Source of the DNA: an uncultured Eubacteriales bacterium
GTDB lineage: Bacteria; Bacillota; Clostridia; Christensenellales; Aristaeellaceae
NCBI GenBank assembly: GCA_902788445.1
Contig: CADAKE010000003.1
Coordinates: 1-42,284 of the forward strand
DNA length: 42,284 bases
Direction of reading: 5' to 3'
Below, one piece after another: positions 23,044 to 31,853 of the stretch. The notes below the pieces were generated by a model. It was not told where the DNA came from and searched no databases. It worked only from the letters and a program-made list of their open reading frames with translations. Both the position numbers and the translations under genes were made by a program. Each line of letters begins with the position of its first letter. Position 1 is the first letter of the stretch.

Positions 23044-26000
23044 TCACTCATTCCCCATCATCTCGTAATACTGTTCCCGGGTCATAATGGTCTTGCGGGG
23101 CTTGGAGCCCTCGCTCTGGCTGATAATGCCGCGCTTTTCCATTTCGTCGATCAGGCGTCCCGCCCGGGCGTAGCCCACGCGCAGGCGGCGCTGGAGCATA
23201 CTGGTGGAGGTCTGGCCGTCCTCGACCGCCATTTCGATGGCCTGCTGCAAAAGATCCTGGAAGCTGCCCTCGCCGCCGCCGGAACCTCCCATATCGTCGC
23301 CGCCGCCGGTTACTTCGTCAGCGTCGTGGTCTTTGTTGGAATTTTCCAGGTGATCCACAATGTTGGGGTCAAAGTCGGTTTGATACCGCGCGCCGATGTA
23401 CTCGGCGATGGAGTTCACTTCGTCGTCGGTGACGAGACACCCCTGCACGCGCTGGGCGGAGGCCCCGGCGGGTTTATACAGCATATCGCCCTTGCCCATC
23501 AGCTTTTCCGCGCCGTTGATGTCGATGATGGTGCGGCTGTCCGTGCCGGAGGACACGGCGAAAGCAATGCGGCTGGGGATGTTGTTTTTAATGACGCCGG
23601 TGATAACGTCGACGGACGGGCGCTGGGTAGCCAGCACCATGTAAATCCCCGCGGCGCGGGCCAGGGCGGCCAGGCGGCGGATGGATTCTTCCACGTCCTT
23701 GCGGCAGACCTCCATCAGGTCGGCCATTTCGTCGATGATGACCACGATGTTGGGCAGCACCTTCTCGGTGCCCTCGTTGGCCTTGTTGTAGCCCGCCAGG
23801 TTGCGCACGCCCTGGGCGCTGAACTTGCCGTAGCGCTCCAGCATTTCCTGCACCACCCAGGCCAGGGCCCCGGCGGCTTTCTTGGGGTCGCTGATCACGG
23901 GCACGAGCAGATGGGGGATGGTGTTGTACACGCTCAGTTCCACCTGCTTGGGGTCAATCATGATGAGGCGCACCTGGTCGGGGGATGTGCGGTAGAGCAG
24001 GCTGCACACAATGGAGTTGATGCAGACGGATTTACCGCTGCCCGTCGCGCCTGCAATCAGCAGGTGGGGCATCTTGCTTAAATCGCACAGCACGGGCGCC
24101 CCGGCAATGTCCTTGCCCAGGGCCACCAGCAGGGGAGAGGGATTGTTCCGCATCTCCGGGCTGTCCAGCACTTCGCGCAGGGCGACGGTGCTGACCAGTT
24201 GGTTCGGCACCTCGATGCCGATGTAGTTCGTGCCCTGGATGGGCGCTTCCACACGGACGTGCTTGGTTTTGAGTTCAAGCGCCAAGTTGTCGGAAGTGTT
24301 CGCCACGCGGCTGACCTTCACGCCCGGCGCGATCTGGATGGCGAACCGGGTGATGGACGGGCCGTGCATGATCTGCTTGACTTCGGATTCCACCGCGAAG
24401 GAGCGCAGCGTGCCCTCGATGATCTTGGCCCGGCGCTCGTCCTCCTGGGCGGCGTCGGCCTGGGCCACGTGGCGGCTCTCCTTGAGCAGGCGGATGGGCG
24501 GCGGGGAATAGGGGATGCTGTCCGCCATGCTGGTTTCTTTGAGTTTCGTCGGCGCGCTGGTGCCGTCCAGCTTCGCGTCCGGGCCGGGCTGTACCTTGGG
24601 GCCGATGGAAATCCGTTCGCCCGTGATGGGCATGACCGGGTCGGTGTAGACCGGTTTTGGGTCGTTCTTCTGGGTGGTATGGACGGGCATGTCCAGTTCT
24701 TTCTGTTTCTGGCTTACCTGGCTTGCCCAAGAAGATACGGGAGCGGCAGCCGGAGCGGGCACGGGCGACACGCTTTTAGCGGTCGGCTGCATCGGTTTTT
24801 CCATGGCCTTTCCCGCCGCGTGACGGGGCGCGGGTGCTTCCTTCTGCGGCATCGCGTGGGTCATGGGGGCCTTGACTGGCACGGGCGCGGCGTGGGGCAC
24901 AGCGCTGGAGGGAATGTCCCAGGGGAGATCGTCGTCGTCGTCCAACGCCTGGGCGGAGCGCGGCGCGGTGCGGGGCGCGGGCTTGGGTTCTGGGCGAAGC
25001 GGGGGAATTTCTTCTTCCGGTTCTTCGGGCTCCGCAGGCTTCGCTTCTTTGGCGGCGGGCTGGAGCGGCGGCTGCGGTTCCGCGGCTTTTTTCTCCGGCT
25101 TCGCGGTTTTCAGGCGGTTCAGGAAGCTGCCGAACATGCCAGGCTTGTCCGGCTCCGGCGGGGCCTGCTCCTGAACGGGTTCAACGGGCTCTTCCCTGAC
25201 GGGCTCCTTCCGCCATTCCGGCTCGGGAATCGGCTGTTTTTCGGGCTCCGGCTCCGTGAAGCGTTCCTCATACAGATCAGGCTGCACCGCATAGAATCCC
25301 TTGTCGTCCTGCCTGGGCGGAGAAACGGGCTGCGGCGCGTACATCGGCGCGGAGCGGTAATAGGCCGGGGGCATTTCCGTCTCTGCCTGGGCGTCCATCG
25401 GCTGGGGAACGTATTCCGGCATGGGCGGCTGACCCTGCTCCTGGCGCGTCTGCTCCCGCTGGGCGCGGCGCTGTTCTTCCTTTTCGGAGAGCGTGCGGAA
25501 CCACCGTCCCGGATGCAGGCGGAACAGGGCGCAGAGCAAAACGAGCATCAGCGCGAACACCAGGAATTCCGCGCCGATGCGGGTCAGCAAATGAGCCAGG
25601 GGATAGGCGATCAGCATCCCGATCATGCCGCCCGCGCCGGTGGAGCGCTGGGCGTAGGCCAGGTTCAGGCAGGTGGTGTAATCGCTCTGGCCCAAGGGGG
25701 ACAGGGCCTCCGCCTGGCGGCGCATGAAGTCCAGATAGGGCGACGCGCCCATGCTGCCCGGCACGCGGGCGATGAGCGTGTGCGCCGCGAGGGTGAGCAG
25801 GTACAGGCCAAGCAACAGAAAGAAATTGCGACCCGACACCCGGTGGCGGCAGGCGACCAGCAGCCCGGCCCCGGCCCAGAACGTTAAAAACACCATGAAC
25901 GGGCACAGCGGGCCGCACAGGCCGAGCAGCAGCAGGAAAAGCTGGTTGATCACATACCCTTCCTGAATGCCAAAGAAGGGCAAAAGCCAGGCCGTGCCCA

Positions 26001-26112
26001 GCGTCAGCAGGAACACGCCCAGGGCGATATACAAAGCCGCGCCCCGGCCAGTGGTGGCGGGGGCGGGCAGGGCTTGCGTTTTTTGTTTTTTTGAGGCAGT
26101 TGTTGAACTCAT
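23044..26112 (-). CDS. spoIIIE: DNA translocase SpoIIIE/FtsK
   Basis: A 1022-aa hexameric DNA pump that moves chromosome DNA through the division or sporulation septum. Four TM segments lie in residues ~25-205, followed by a long Pro/Glu/Ala-rich linker (~215-480). The motor has Walker A GATGSGKSV (~690), IMIDPKQVELS, Walker B VVIIDEMADLM, and LATQRPSVDVITGVIKNNIP. The C-terminal gamma winged helix (TSTSMLQRRLRVGYARAGRLID, GIIS) reads directional DNA signals. RBS AAAGGAG is 4 nt from ATG 26112. It is the last gene of the minus-strand run after dpaAB and the DUF3298-like gene; whether it is the vegetative or the sporulation translocase cannot be told from sequence. Confidence 0.93.
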   Translation of the reverse strand: MSSTTASKKQKTQALPAPATTGRGAALYIALGVFLLTLGTAWLLPFFGIQEGYVINQLFLLLLGLCGPLCPFMVFLTFWAGAGLLVACRHRVSGRNFFLLLGLYLLTLAAHTLIARVPGSMGASPYLDFMRRQAEALSPLGQSDYTTCLNLAYAQRSTGAGGMIGMLIAYPLAHLLTRIGAEFLVFALMLVLLCALFRLHPGRWFRTLSEKEEQRRAQREQTRQEQGQPPMPEYVPQPMDAQAETEMPPAYYRSAPMYAPQPVSPPRQDDKGFYAVQPDLYEERFTEPEPEKQPIPEPEWRKEPVREEPVEPVQEQAPPEPDKPGMFGSFLNRLKTAKPEKKAAEPQPPLQPAAKEAKPAEPEEPEEEIPPLRPEPKPAPRTAPRSAQALDDDDDLPWDIPSSAVPHAAPVPVKAPMTHAMPQKEAPAPRHAAGKAMEKPMQPTAKSVSPVPAPAAAPVSSWASQVSQKQKELDMPVHTTQKNDPKPVYTDPVMPITGERISIGPKVQPGPDAKLDGTSAPTKLKETSMADSIPYSPPPIRLLKESRHVAQADAAQEDERRAKIIEGTLRSFAVESEVKQIMHGPSITRFAIQIAPGVKVSRVANTSDNLALELKTKHVRVEAPIQGTNYIGIEVPNQLVSTVALREVLDSPEMRNNPSPLLVALGKDIAGAPVLCDLSKMPHLLIAGATGSGKSVCINSIVCSLLYRTSPDQVRLIMIDPKQVELSVYNTIPHLLVPVISDPKKAAGALAWVVQEMLERYGKFSAQGVRNLAGYNKANEGTEKVLPNIVVIIDEMADLMEVCRKDVEESIRRLAALARAAGIYMVLATQRPSVDVITGVIKNNIPSRIAFAVSSGTDSRTIIDINGAEKLMGKGDMLYKPAGASAQRVQGCLVTDDEVNSIAEYIGARYQTDFDPNIVDHLENSNKDHDADEVTGGGDDMGGSGGGEGSFQDLLQQAIEMAVEDGQTSTSMLQRRLRVGYARAGRLIDEMEKRGIISQSEGSKPRKTIMTREQYYEMMGNE

Positions 26113-26130
26113 ATTGCTCCTTTACAGCTG

Positions 26131-27402
26131 TTATACTAATTCCAAACTGATATACTGAACCGTGCCCGCTTCGTCCGCGTACAGGGAAAACTGAACGGGC
26201 CTTCCCTGATCGTCTGTGAATGTGTAGAGGGCGAGGGCGCCGGGGCAGACCCGATACATTTCCGCCGCCGTTTCGTCGATGGGCAGGCGGATGGCGGGCT
26301 CCGCTCCGATCAGCGCGATGGCTTCATCCAAGGTGGTTTTTCCCGTCTGAATATCCATCAAGTCGGTTCGGCTGGTCAGCAGGCCGGTGACGGTTTCCTC
26401 CGATTCGTCGGTCAGGATCAGCGTGCCGCGGTAGTTGGCGTCCTCCACTTCGTAGTACGCCCCGTCGGGATAGTAACCGGAATCCGTGGTGGAGCGGAAG
26501 TCGGACAGGACTTTTTCCAGGTCATCTCCTAAGCTGATGGTGTGATGAGTGGCGACGAGCCGGGAACGCATCATCTGCTGAATGAAAGAAAGGCGTGTTT
26601 CTTCCGATGCGGTCAGCACGGGGGCAAAATAGCCTGCCAATTCAGTAGAAGAAAAGGTGACCTGCGGAACCAGCTCACTGTATCGGAAGGATACGCTGCC
26701 GGAGTAACCCGATAAGAAAGAAAGCTGGTGCTGTTCATAGACGATGATGAGGTGCCCAAAACCGTCCAGGAAAAACCGGTCATAGGGGACGGGGAACAGC
26801 TGATTGTTTTCCAGATAGGTGGACAGCGTCGGTTCCACGTCTGTTTCCAGCAGCGCTTCGATTCGCTCCTTCGCCGCGTCCGGGTCGGTGAACAACTGGT
26901 CAAAGGTCATGCTTTCGCCCGTGCGCAGGTCAAAGGTCATGGGGTAGTAAATCTGAGATGGGCGGCCTTGGAGCATCTTTCCTTCCGCGCTGAATAGGAT
27001 AGACAGGTAGGAATTGCCAAGCTGGCTTTGCCCATCCGGCATATCAGCGGAATGATAGCAAAGCGCGCCGATTTCGTAATCCATCCGCAGTCCCGTGCTG
27101 CCCTCGCTAATTGTTGACAGCAATTGCAGGTAGCCCGGAATGTTCGCCTGCGCCTGAATGGCCGCGTTGATTTTCTCCACGCTCGGCTGGTAAGCGCTGT
27201 CCTCCGTCATGAGTTCAGGATAGCGGACAAAGCTGTCCGCCGGGCCTTCCGCCGTGCGCTCCATCACATAAACCGGCAGCGAGTGCCAGGCGGGAAGATC
27301 TTCAAACCCGGTTCCATCCGCCGAGGCGACGCCGGGGGAAACGAATTGCAAAACAAGCAAGAGCGAGAATATAGCAATGTGCAGGGTGTTTTTGTACTTC
27401 AT
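26131..27402 (-). CDS. Exported DUF3298/RsiV-like protein
   Basis: A 423-aa secreted or membrane-anchored protein. The N-terminus is a signal peptide or anchor (KYKNTLHIAIFSLLLVLQFV). A DUF4163/DUF3298-like module follows (residues ~35-275): VEKINAAIQAQ, YYPMTFDLRTGESMTFDQLF and a C-terminal FSSTELAGYFAP segment. That architecture is shared by RsiV (anti-sigma factor) and PdaC-type proteins, but no cytoplasmic anti-sigma part and no deacetylase domain are present. The last ~150 residues are unrecognised. ATG 27402 is chosen because GGAGG lies 7 nt upstream. It sits between dpaB (29 nt) and spoIIIE (18 nt) in one run. Confidence 0.7.
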   Translation of the reverse strand: MKYKNTLHIAIFSLLLVLQFVSPGVASADGTGFEDLPAWHSLPVYVMERTAEGPADSFVRYPELMTEDSAYQPSVEKINAAIQAQANIPGYLQLLSTISEGSTGLRMDYEIGALCYHSADMPDGQSQLGNSYLSILFSAEGKMLQGRPSQIYYPMTFDLRTGESMTFDQLFTDPDAAKERIEALLETDVEPTLSTYLENNQLFPVPYDRFFLDGFGHLIIVYEQHQLSFLSGYSGSVSFRYSELVPQVTFSSTELAGYFAPVLTASEETRLSFIQQMMRSRLVATHHTISLGDDLEKVLSDFRSTTDSGYYPDGAYYEVEDANYRGTLILTDESEETVTGLLTSRTDLMDIQTGKTTLDEAIALIGAEPAIRLPIDETAAEMYRVCPGALALYTFTDDQGRPVQFSLYADEAGTVQYISLELV

Positions 27403-27431
27403 TCTTCTTTCCTCCACGCAGATAGTATACT

Positions 27432-28028
27432 CTATTTTCCCTCGTTTTTCAAGGGCGGCAGCAGAATGGGCTGCGCCTGCTCACCCGCCAAGGCGGCGGC
27501 CAGCGCTTCGGGGATTTTGTCAAAGTCCGCCACAACAGACCGCGGTTTGTTTACCGGGTCGTCCTGACGGAAGGGCACCATATAAACGTTCCGCATGGCT
27601 AAAATCTTCCCGATGTTTTCGGCGGCGGTGCTCAGGCCGTCGTTGGTGGAGGGAGCGACGAGCACCGGGCGGCTGTTGCGCAGATGGGATTTCGCGCCGA
27701 GCAGCGCGGGCGAATCGAAAATGCCGTGGGCCATTTTGCCCATACTGGCCCCGGAGGCGGGGGCGATGATATAGGCGTCCAGCATCTTCTTGGGCCCGAT
27801 GGGCTCGACTTCGGAAAGCGTGGTGAAGGGTGTTTTCCCGGTCAGAGAAATCAGCGATTGAAACACGGTATCCTTATCATAAAATCGGGTATCTTCCTGA
27901 GAAGCGTTATAGGAGAGAACGGGGAAGATTTCATACCCCGCGCCGACCAGCTTTTCAATCACCTGGAACACCTTTTGAAACGTGCAAAAGGAACCGGTCA
28001 GCGCAAAGCCGACTTTGGTCTTACTCAA
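27432..28028 (-). CDS. dpaB: Dipicolinate synthase subunit B
   Basis: A 198-aa flavoprotein-like subunit (DpaB/SpoVFB) that with DpaA converts dihydrodipicolinate to dipicolinic acid, the calcium-chelating compound of the spore core. Family segments are KVGFALTGSFCTFQKVFQVI, ILSYNAS-like PVLSYNASQEDTRF, IAPASGASMGKMAHGIFDS and PVLVAPSTNDGLSTAAENIGK. The start is TTG 28028 with AAAGGAG 9-10 nt upstream; the longer frame would overlap dpaA extensively. It overlaps the dpaA stop by 8 nt, indicating translational coupling. Confidence 0.92.
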   Translation of the reverse strand: MSKTKVGFALTGSFCTFQKVFQVIEKLVGAGYEIFPVLSYNASQEDTRFYDKDTVFQSLISLTGKTPFTTLSEVEPIGPKKMLDAYIIAPASGASMGKMAHGIFDSPALLGAKSHLRNSRPVLVAPSTNDGLSTAAENIGKILAMRNVYMVPFRQDDPVNKPRSVVADFDKIPEALAAALAGEQAQPILLPPLKNEGK

Positions 28029-28764
28029 TTTGAACACTCCTTTCGATATACCGGAAGAGGGCAGCGGCGGCGGATTGGGGACAATACCTGCCCGGAATGC
28101 CACTCTCCAGGGAGGCGTGCAGCCCCAGCTTCTTTGCCTGCTGCATATCAAAGCCATAGGGTTTGCTGGCAAGCTCTATCAAAAACGCGGTGTTTTTGGT
28201 GCAAAACAGACCGGATTCTGATAGAACGCGACTGGGGATGGTGTTCAGAATCAAATCTGACCGCCGAAGCACAGACTGGATTCTATTGAGCGGGACACTG
28301 TTTTCTCCTGCTTCCTCCCGGCTTTCTTTTCGCCGTGCGGCTACAATAACCTCCGCCCCGAGGGAACGCAGGATGCGCGTGAGCTCCTTCCCAATCCTGC
28401 CGTAGCCGATCACCGTGCAGACCGCGTCCCTGATGGCAATGGACATCTTGCTCATCGCAATGCTGACCGCTCCCTCCGCTGTCAGCCTCGCATTTTCTGT
28501 GAGATAGGTTTCTTCTTTGAGCGGCTGAAACAGACGCCAGTTCTTTTCGCCTGCTATCCGGTTTGCTTCTTCACTGATCATCCCGCACACGATTTTCTGA
28601 CCGTCCGGAAAGGTATCCTTCAATTCTTCCGAAATGGTCGAGTAAGGAAATTGAAGCACGGCCAGGTCACATGCCGCGGGTGTCGACAGTACCATACCGT
28701 TTTCTGTACATTTTTTTCGAAGGAATTGGTTCGTTTCCGCGTTCCCTTCTATCCAGATCCGCAT
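28021..28764 (-). CDS. dpaA: Dipicolinate synthase subunit A
   Basis: A 247-aa NAD(P)-dependent subunit of dipicolinate synthase (DpaA/SpoVFA), active in the mother cell during spore maturation. A Rossmann nucleotide-binding motif VIGYGRIGKEL lies at ~115-125, and the C-terminal family segment LESGIPGRYCPQSAAAALF is present. It is shorter than B. subtilis SpoVFA (297 aa); the N-terminal part appears compact rather than broken. ATG 28764 has AAAGGAGGGGG upstream. A possible sigma-E/K-type promoter lies at 28792-28821. First gene of the dpaA-dpaB-DUF3298-spoIIIE run. Confidence 0.9.
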   Translation of the reverse strand: MRIWIEGNAETNQFLRKKCTENGMVLSTPAACDLAVLQFPYSTISEELKDTFPDGQKIVCGMISEEANRIAGEKNWRLFQPLKEETYLTENARLTAEGAVSIAMSKMSIAIRDAVCTVIGYGRIGKELTRILRSLGAEVIVAARRKESREEAGENSVPLNRIQSVLRRSDLILNTIPSRVLSESGLFCTKNTAFLIELASKPYGFDMQQAKKLGLHASLESGIPGRYCPQSAAAALFRYIERSVQIE

Positions 28765-28791
28765 AATCCCCCTCCTTTGATTTCATGGTTC

Positions 28792-28821
28792 ATCTTATGT
28801 TTTTTTCCTTCTTCCTGTGAC
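28792..28821 (-). promoter_or_regulatory. Possible mother-cell (sigma-E/K-like) promoter for dpaAB
   Basis: Minus strand: GTCACA (28816-28821) and CATAAGAT (28792-28799), 16 bp apart, ~28 bp from the dpaA start. The -10 resembles CATA-type boxes of sigma-E/K and the box before spoIVFA. Low confidence from one sequence. Confidence 0.35.
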
Positions 28822-28901
28822 GCGCTTTTCTTCGATACGGAGAGAGCGAATTATTCATATTCTTTTAAAAAATGGGGGTAGAATTTATCCTTTCTTTCCT
28901 G

Positions 28902-28907
28902 TATAAT
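28902..28907 (+). promoter_or_regulatory. Likely -10 box of the orphan binding-protein gene
   Basis: A perfect TATAAT lies 33 bp before the start codon. The best-placed -35 (TAGAAT, 17 bp upstream) is weak, so an activator may be needed. Confidence 0.45.
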
Positions 28908-28939
28908 AATTTCATTATCGCAAAAGGAGGAGCCGCGGA

Positions 28940-30454
28940 ATGCGAATGAAACGGGTTTTCTGCTTCCTGATCATCGCAATGCTCTGTCTGCCCGGATTCG
29001 CGGGAGCGGAAGAAACGGCCGCGCAGTCTTTCACGCTGGCGGGGTTTGATAATACGCAGTACCGTTCCTGGGCGGACAACAGGTTTTTTTCCCGGATGGA
29101 AGAAAAGACGGGGATTCATTTTGATGTAACGCAGTACACCGACGCCGCCGCCTGGAGCAAGGCCAAGGACGCCATGCGGCCGGACGCGGAGGATTTGCCC
29201 GACGTGCTTTTCAAGGCCAGGCTGACCGGCGATGAATGTATGCGCCTGCGGGAAAACGGCGTGCTGATCGACCTGAAGCCCTACCTGGAAGCCTGCTGCC
29301 CCAACCTGACGGCGATTCTGAATGAAAAGCCCGACGTGCTTGCCGCCATCACCCTGCCGGACGGGAGCATCGCCGCGCTGCCTTATATTTCGGAACCGTC
29401 GATGCAGAACTACATCTGGGTCAATCAGGAATGGCTCAATACCCTGCATTTGGACATGCCCGCCACCGCGCAGGAATTTGTGGACATGCTCACCGCGTTC
29501 CAGACCCGCGACCCCAACCGCAACAACCGGGCGGACGAAATCCCGCTGGGGTTCTTAGGGCCGTTCGACCTGAAATTCCTGGCCCATGCCTTCGGCCTGA
29601 TCGCCAACGACTACAACGTGTTTGCGGAGGACGGGCAGGTAAAATATATGCCGCTGGAAGATAACTTCCGCCTGTTTATCGCCTGGTGCCGCGACCTGTA
29701 CGCGGCGGGCCTGCTGGAGAAAAACGGCTTTACCCAGACCGACGATATGCGCACCGTGACCGATTCCAACGCGAAGGCGACCTACGGCGCGATCATCACG
29801 CCCATGCCCGCGGACATTTTCAAGGTCTCCTGGGCGGAAAACTACGCCATCATGCCGCCGCTTTCCTACGAAGGAACCCAGGCGTACCGCGACTTTTCCG
29901 GCGCCGTCCTGCGCGGCACCTTCGCCGTGACCAGCCACTGCCAGGACGTGGAGACCGTGCTCCGCTGGGTGGATTCGCTGTATACGCTGGAGGGCTCCGT
30001 GCTGGCGGGCATCGGGATGCAGGACGTGGATTTCCTGACCGACGGCGACGGCACCTGGCGGTATCTGGAGGCGGTGCAGAACAGCTTCGACACCTTCCGT
30101 TCCAGCACCCTGATCGAGGGCGGCTCCGCCGAGCAGCCCGGCATCTCCACCGGCGCGTTTGAAAAGCTCATGAGCGGCAGCGAGATGGTCAGGAGCATCC
30201 TGACCCAGCAGGAAGAATTCCAACAATATGTAAAGATGCCCTTCCCTTATTACACATTGACGCGGGAAGAAACGGAGAAGGTCACGGCAATGCAAAACCA
30301 GCTGGGCTATTATGTGGACATGCAGATCGCCCGGTGGGTGCTGGGTGAGGAAGAGATCAGCGACGAAAGCTTTTCCGCCTTTGAAGCGGAACTCAGGGAA
30401 CTTGGCCTGGATGATTTCCTTGCTTTCTGGCAGGATGTACTGAATCGGGTGTGA
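28940..30454 (+). CDS. Extracellular solute-binding protein (family 1, LplA/sugar type), orphan
   Basis: A 504-aa exported ABC-type solute-binding protein. The signal peptide (VFCFLIIAMLCLPGFAGA, then EE) has no classical lipobox. The mature part shows the large sugar/oligosaccharide SBP fold: FSRMEEKTGIHFDVTQY, DLPDVLFKA, LRENGVLIDLKPYLE, DGSIAALPYISE, MQNYIWVNQEWLNTLHL, DPNRNNRADEIPLGF. No permease or ATPase is adjacent; galK follows 16 nt later with its own AAGGAGG, so the pair is probably co-transcribed and a galactose- or galactoside-type ligand is plausible. ATG 28940 is favoured (AAAGGAGG, 9 nt) over ATG 28946. Confidence 0.85.
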   Translation: MRMKRVFCFLIIAMLCLPGFAGAEETAAQSFTLAGFDNTQYRSWADNRFFSRMEEKTGIHFDVTQYTDAAAWSKAKDAMRPDAEDLPDVLFKARLTGDECMRLRENGVLIDLKPYLEACCPNLTAILNEKPDVLAAITLPDGSIAALPYISEPSMQNYIWVNQEWLNTLHLDMPATAQEFVDMLTAFQTRDPNRNNRADEIPLGFLGPFDLKFLAHAFGLIANDYNVFAEDGQVKYMPLEDNFRLFIAWCRDLYAAGLLEKNGFTQTDDMRTVTDSNAKATYGAIITPMPADIFKVSWAENYAIMPPLSYEGTQAYRDFSGAVLRGTFAVTSHCQDVETVLRWVDSLYTLEGSVLAGIGMQDVDFLTDGDGTWRYLEAVQNSFDTFRSSTLIEGGSAEQPGISTGAFEKLMSGSEMVRSILTQQEEFQQYVKMPFPYYTLTREETEKVTAMQNQLGYYVDMQIARWVLGEEEISDESFSAFEAELRELGLDDFLAFWQDVLNRV

Positions 30455-30470
30455 AGGAGGACGACAACCC

Positions 30471-31760
30471 ATGTGCAATTATTCTGATATGCTCGCCCAG
30501 ATCAAACGCCAGCCCGCGATGGAGCGCCTGTCCCAGCTGTACGGGATGCGAAACGGGGAGCTCGCCCGGCAGGTGAGCCGGTACACCGGGCTGGTGAAAA
30601 CGCATGAGGACAGCTTCCACACCTCCGGGCCGCTGTATATGATCAGCGCGCCGGGCCGCACCGAGATCATCGGCAACCACACCGACCATAACAACGGCCG
30701 CGTGCTGGCGGCGGCGGTGAACCTGGACTGCCTGGCCTGCGTGTCGCCCCGGGAGGATATGACCGTGCGCATCCAGAGCGCCGGGTATCCCGGCATTGAA
30801 ATTTCCCTGGACGATCTGAGCGTGCATCCGGAAGAAGAAGGCACCTCCGCCGCGCTGGTTCGCGGCGTGGCAAAGGCCATGGCCGACCGGGGGTACAAGC
30901 TTGGCGGCTTTGACGCCGCGGTCACCAGCGACGTGCTGGGCGGCAGCGGCCTGTCCTCCTCCGCGGCGTATGAGGTGATGATCTGCGCCATCCTGGACGC
31001 GCTGTACAACGGCTTCGTGGTGAACAGCACTGTCCGCGCCCAGATTTCCCAGGTGGCGGAGAACGAGTATTTCGGCAAGCCCTCCGGCCTGATGGATCAG
31101 ATGGCCTGCTCCACGGGTGGGCTGGTGACGATCGACTTTAAGGACGTGAAGAATCCCGTGGTGGAGCCGCTGTTCTACGACTTCCAGAAAGCGGGCTATT
31201 CCCTGGTGATCGTGAACACCGGCGGCAGCCACGACAACCTGACCGCTGAGTACGCCGCCGTGCGCACGGAAATGCAGGCGGTGGCAAACGAACTGGGCGA
31301 GGACGTGCTGCGCCCGGTGCGGCTCGAGGAATTCTGGCAGAAAATCCCCGAACTGCGGCAGAAGCTCGGCGAGCGGCCCATCCTGCGCGCGATGCACTTC
31401 TTCGACGAAAACGCGCGGGTAAAGGCCATGGTGAAGGCCGTCCGGGAGCAGGATCTGCAAGCGATGTTTGAAAACATCATTGCCTCCGGCGAAAGCAGCT
31501 GGAAGCTGCTGCAGAACCTCTATGCCGGAAAGAGCCAGCCCCTGTGCCTGGCCCTGGCGATGGCCGCGGTGCAGCTCAAGGGCAAGGGTGCCTGGCGCGT
31601 GCATGGCGGCGGCTTCGCGGGCACCACGCTGAACTTTGTTCCCAACGCCCAGGTGGACGATTTCGTGCGCCAGATGGAGGCGGTGTTCGGCCGCCATGCC
31701 TGCTTCGTGCTGAACGTGCGGCCCGAAGGCGCGGCGGTGGTGTTCGCCCCGCAGGCGTAA
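30471..31760 (+). CDS. galK: Galactokinase (GHMP kinase family)
   Basis: A 429-aa cytoplasmic kinase expected to phosphorylate galactose at C1 in the Leloir pathway. GHMP motifs are all present: the galactokinase signature APGRTEIIGNHTDHNNG (~60-76; Asn replaces the usual Glu before HTD), the ATP-binding loop LGGSGLSSSAAYEV (~155-168) and motif 3 GGFAGTT near residue 380. The N-terminus is ~40 residues longer than E. coli GalK. Asp in MDQMACSTGG is the likely catalytic base. Other sugar-1-kinases of the family cannot be fully excluded. ATG 30471 has AAGGAGG. galT and galE are not in the window; a terminator follows. Confidence 0.88.
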   Translation: MCNYSDMLAQIKRQPAMERLSQLYGMRNGELARQVSRYTGLVKTHEDSFHTSGPLYMISAPGRTEIIGNHTDHNNGRVLAAAVNLDCLACVSPREDMTVRIQSAGYPGIEISLDDLSVHPEEEGTSAALVRGVAKAMADRGYKLGGFDAAVTSDVLGGSGLSSSAAYEVMICAILDALYNGFVVNSTVRAQISQVAENEYFGKPSGLMDQMACSTGGLVTIDFKDVKNPVVEPLFYDFQKAGYSLVIVNTGGSHDNLTAEYAAVRTEMQAVANELGEDVLRPVRLEEFWQKIPELRQKLGERPILRAMHFFDENARVKAMVKAVREQDLQAMFENIIASGESSWKLLQNLYAGKSQPLCLALAMAAVQLKGKGAWRVHGGGFAGTTLNFVPNAQVDDFVRQMEAVFGRHACFVLNVRPEGAAVVFAPQA

Positions 31761-31781
31761 TCCTTTTTGTTCTGTTTCGGC

Positions 31782-31820
31782 TCCATCTGTCCGGCAGGAA
31801 ACGGGCAGATGGATTTTTCT
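31782..31820 (+). terminator. Intrinsic terminator after galK
   Basis: TCCATCTGTCC (31782-31792) pairs with GGGCAGATGGA (31803-31813; one G-U), followed by TTTTTCTT. Confidence 0.85.
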
Positions 31821-31853
31821 TGGAATACTATTTACCAGAAGAAAGGAGCGCCG

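Noticed and set aside
24199..25887. A 562-codon plus-strand frame within spoIIIE/ftsK
   Set aside because: It mirrors the Pro/Glu/Ala-rich linker of the real gene, giving an Arg/Gly/Leu-rich product without domain or RBS.
26131..27402. Anti-sigma factor RsiV or deacetylase PdaC
   Set aside because: Only the shared DUF4163/DUF3298-type extracellular module is present; no sigma-binding N-terminus, no deacetylase domain and no sigma gene nearby.
28029..28172. Extended N-terminus for dpaB
   Set aside because: The extra codons overlap dpaA, do not match the family, and TTG 28028 has a well-spaced AAAGGAG.
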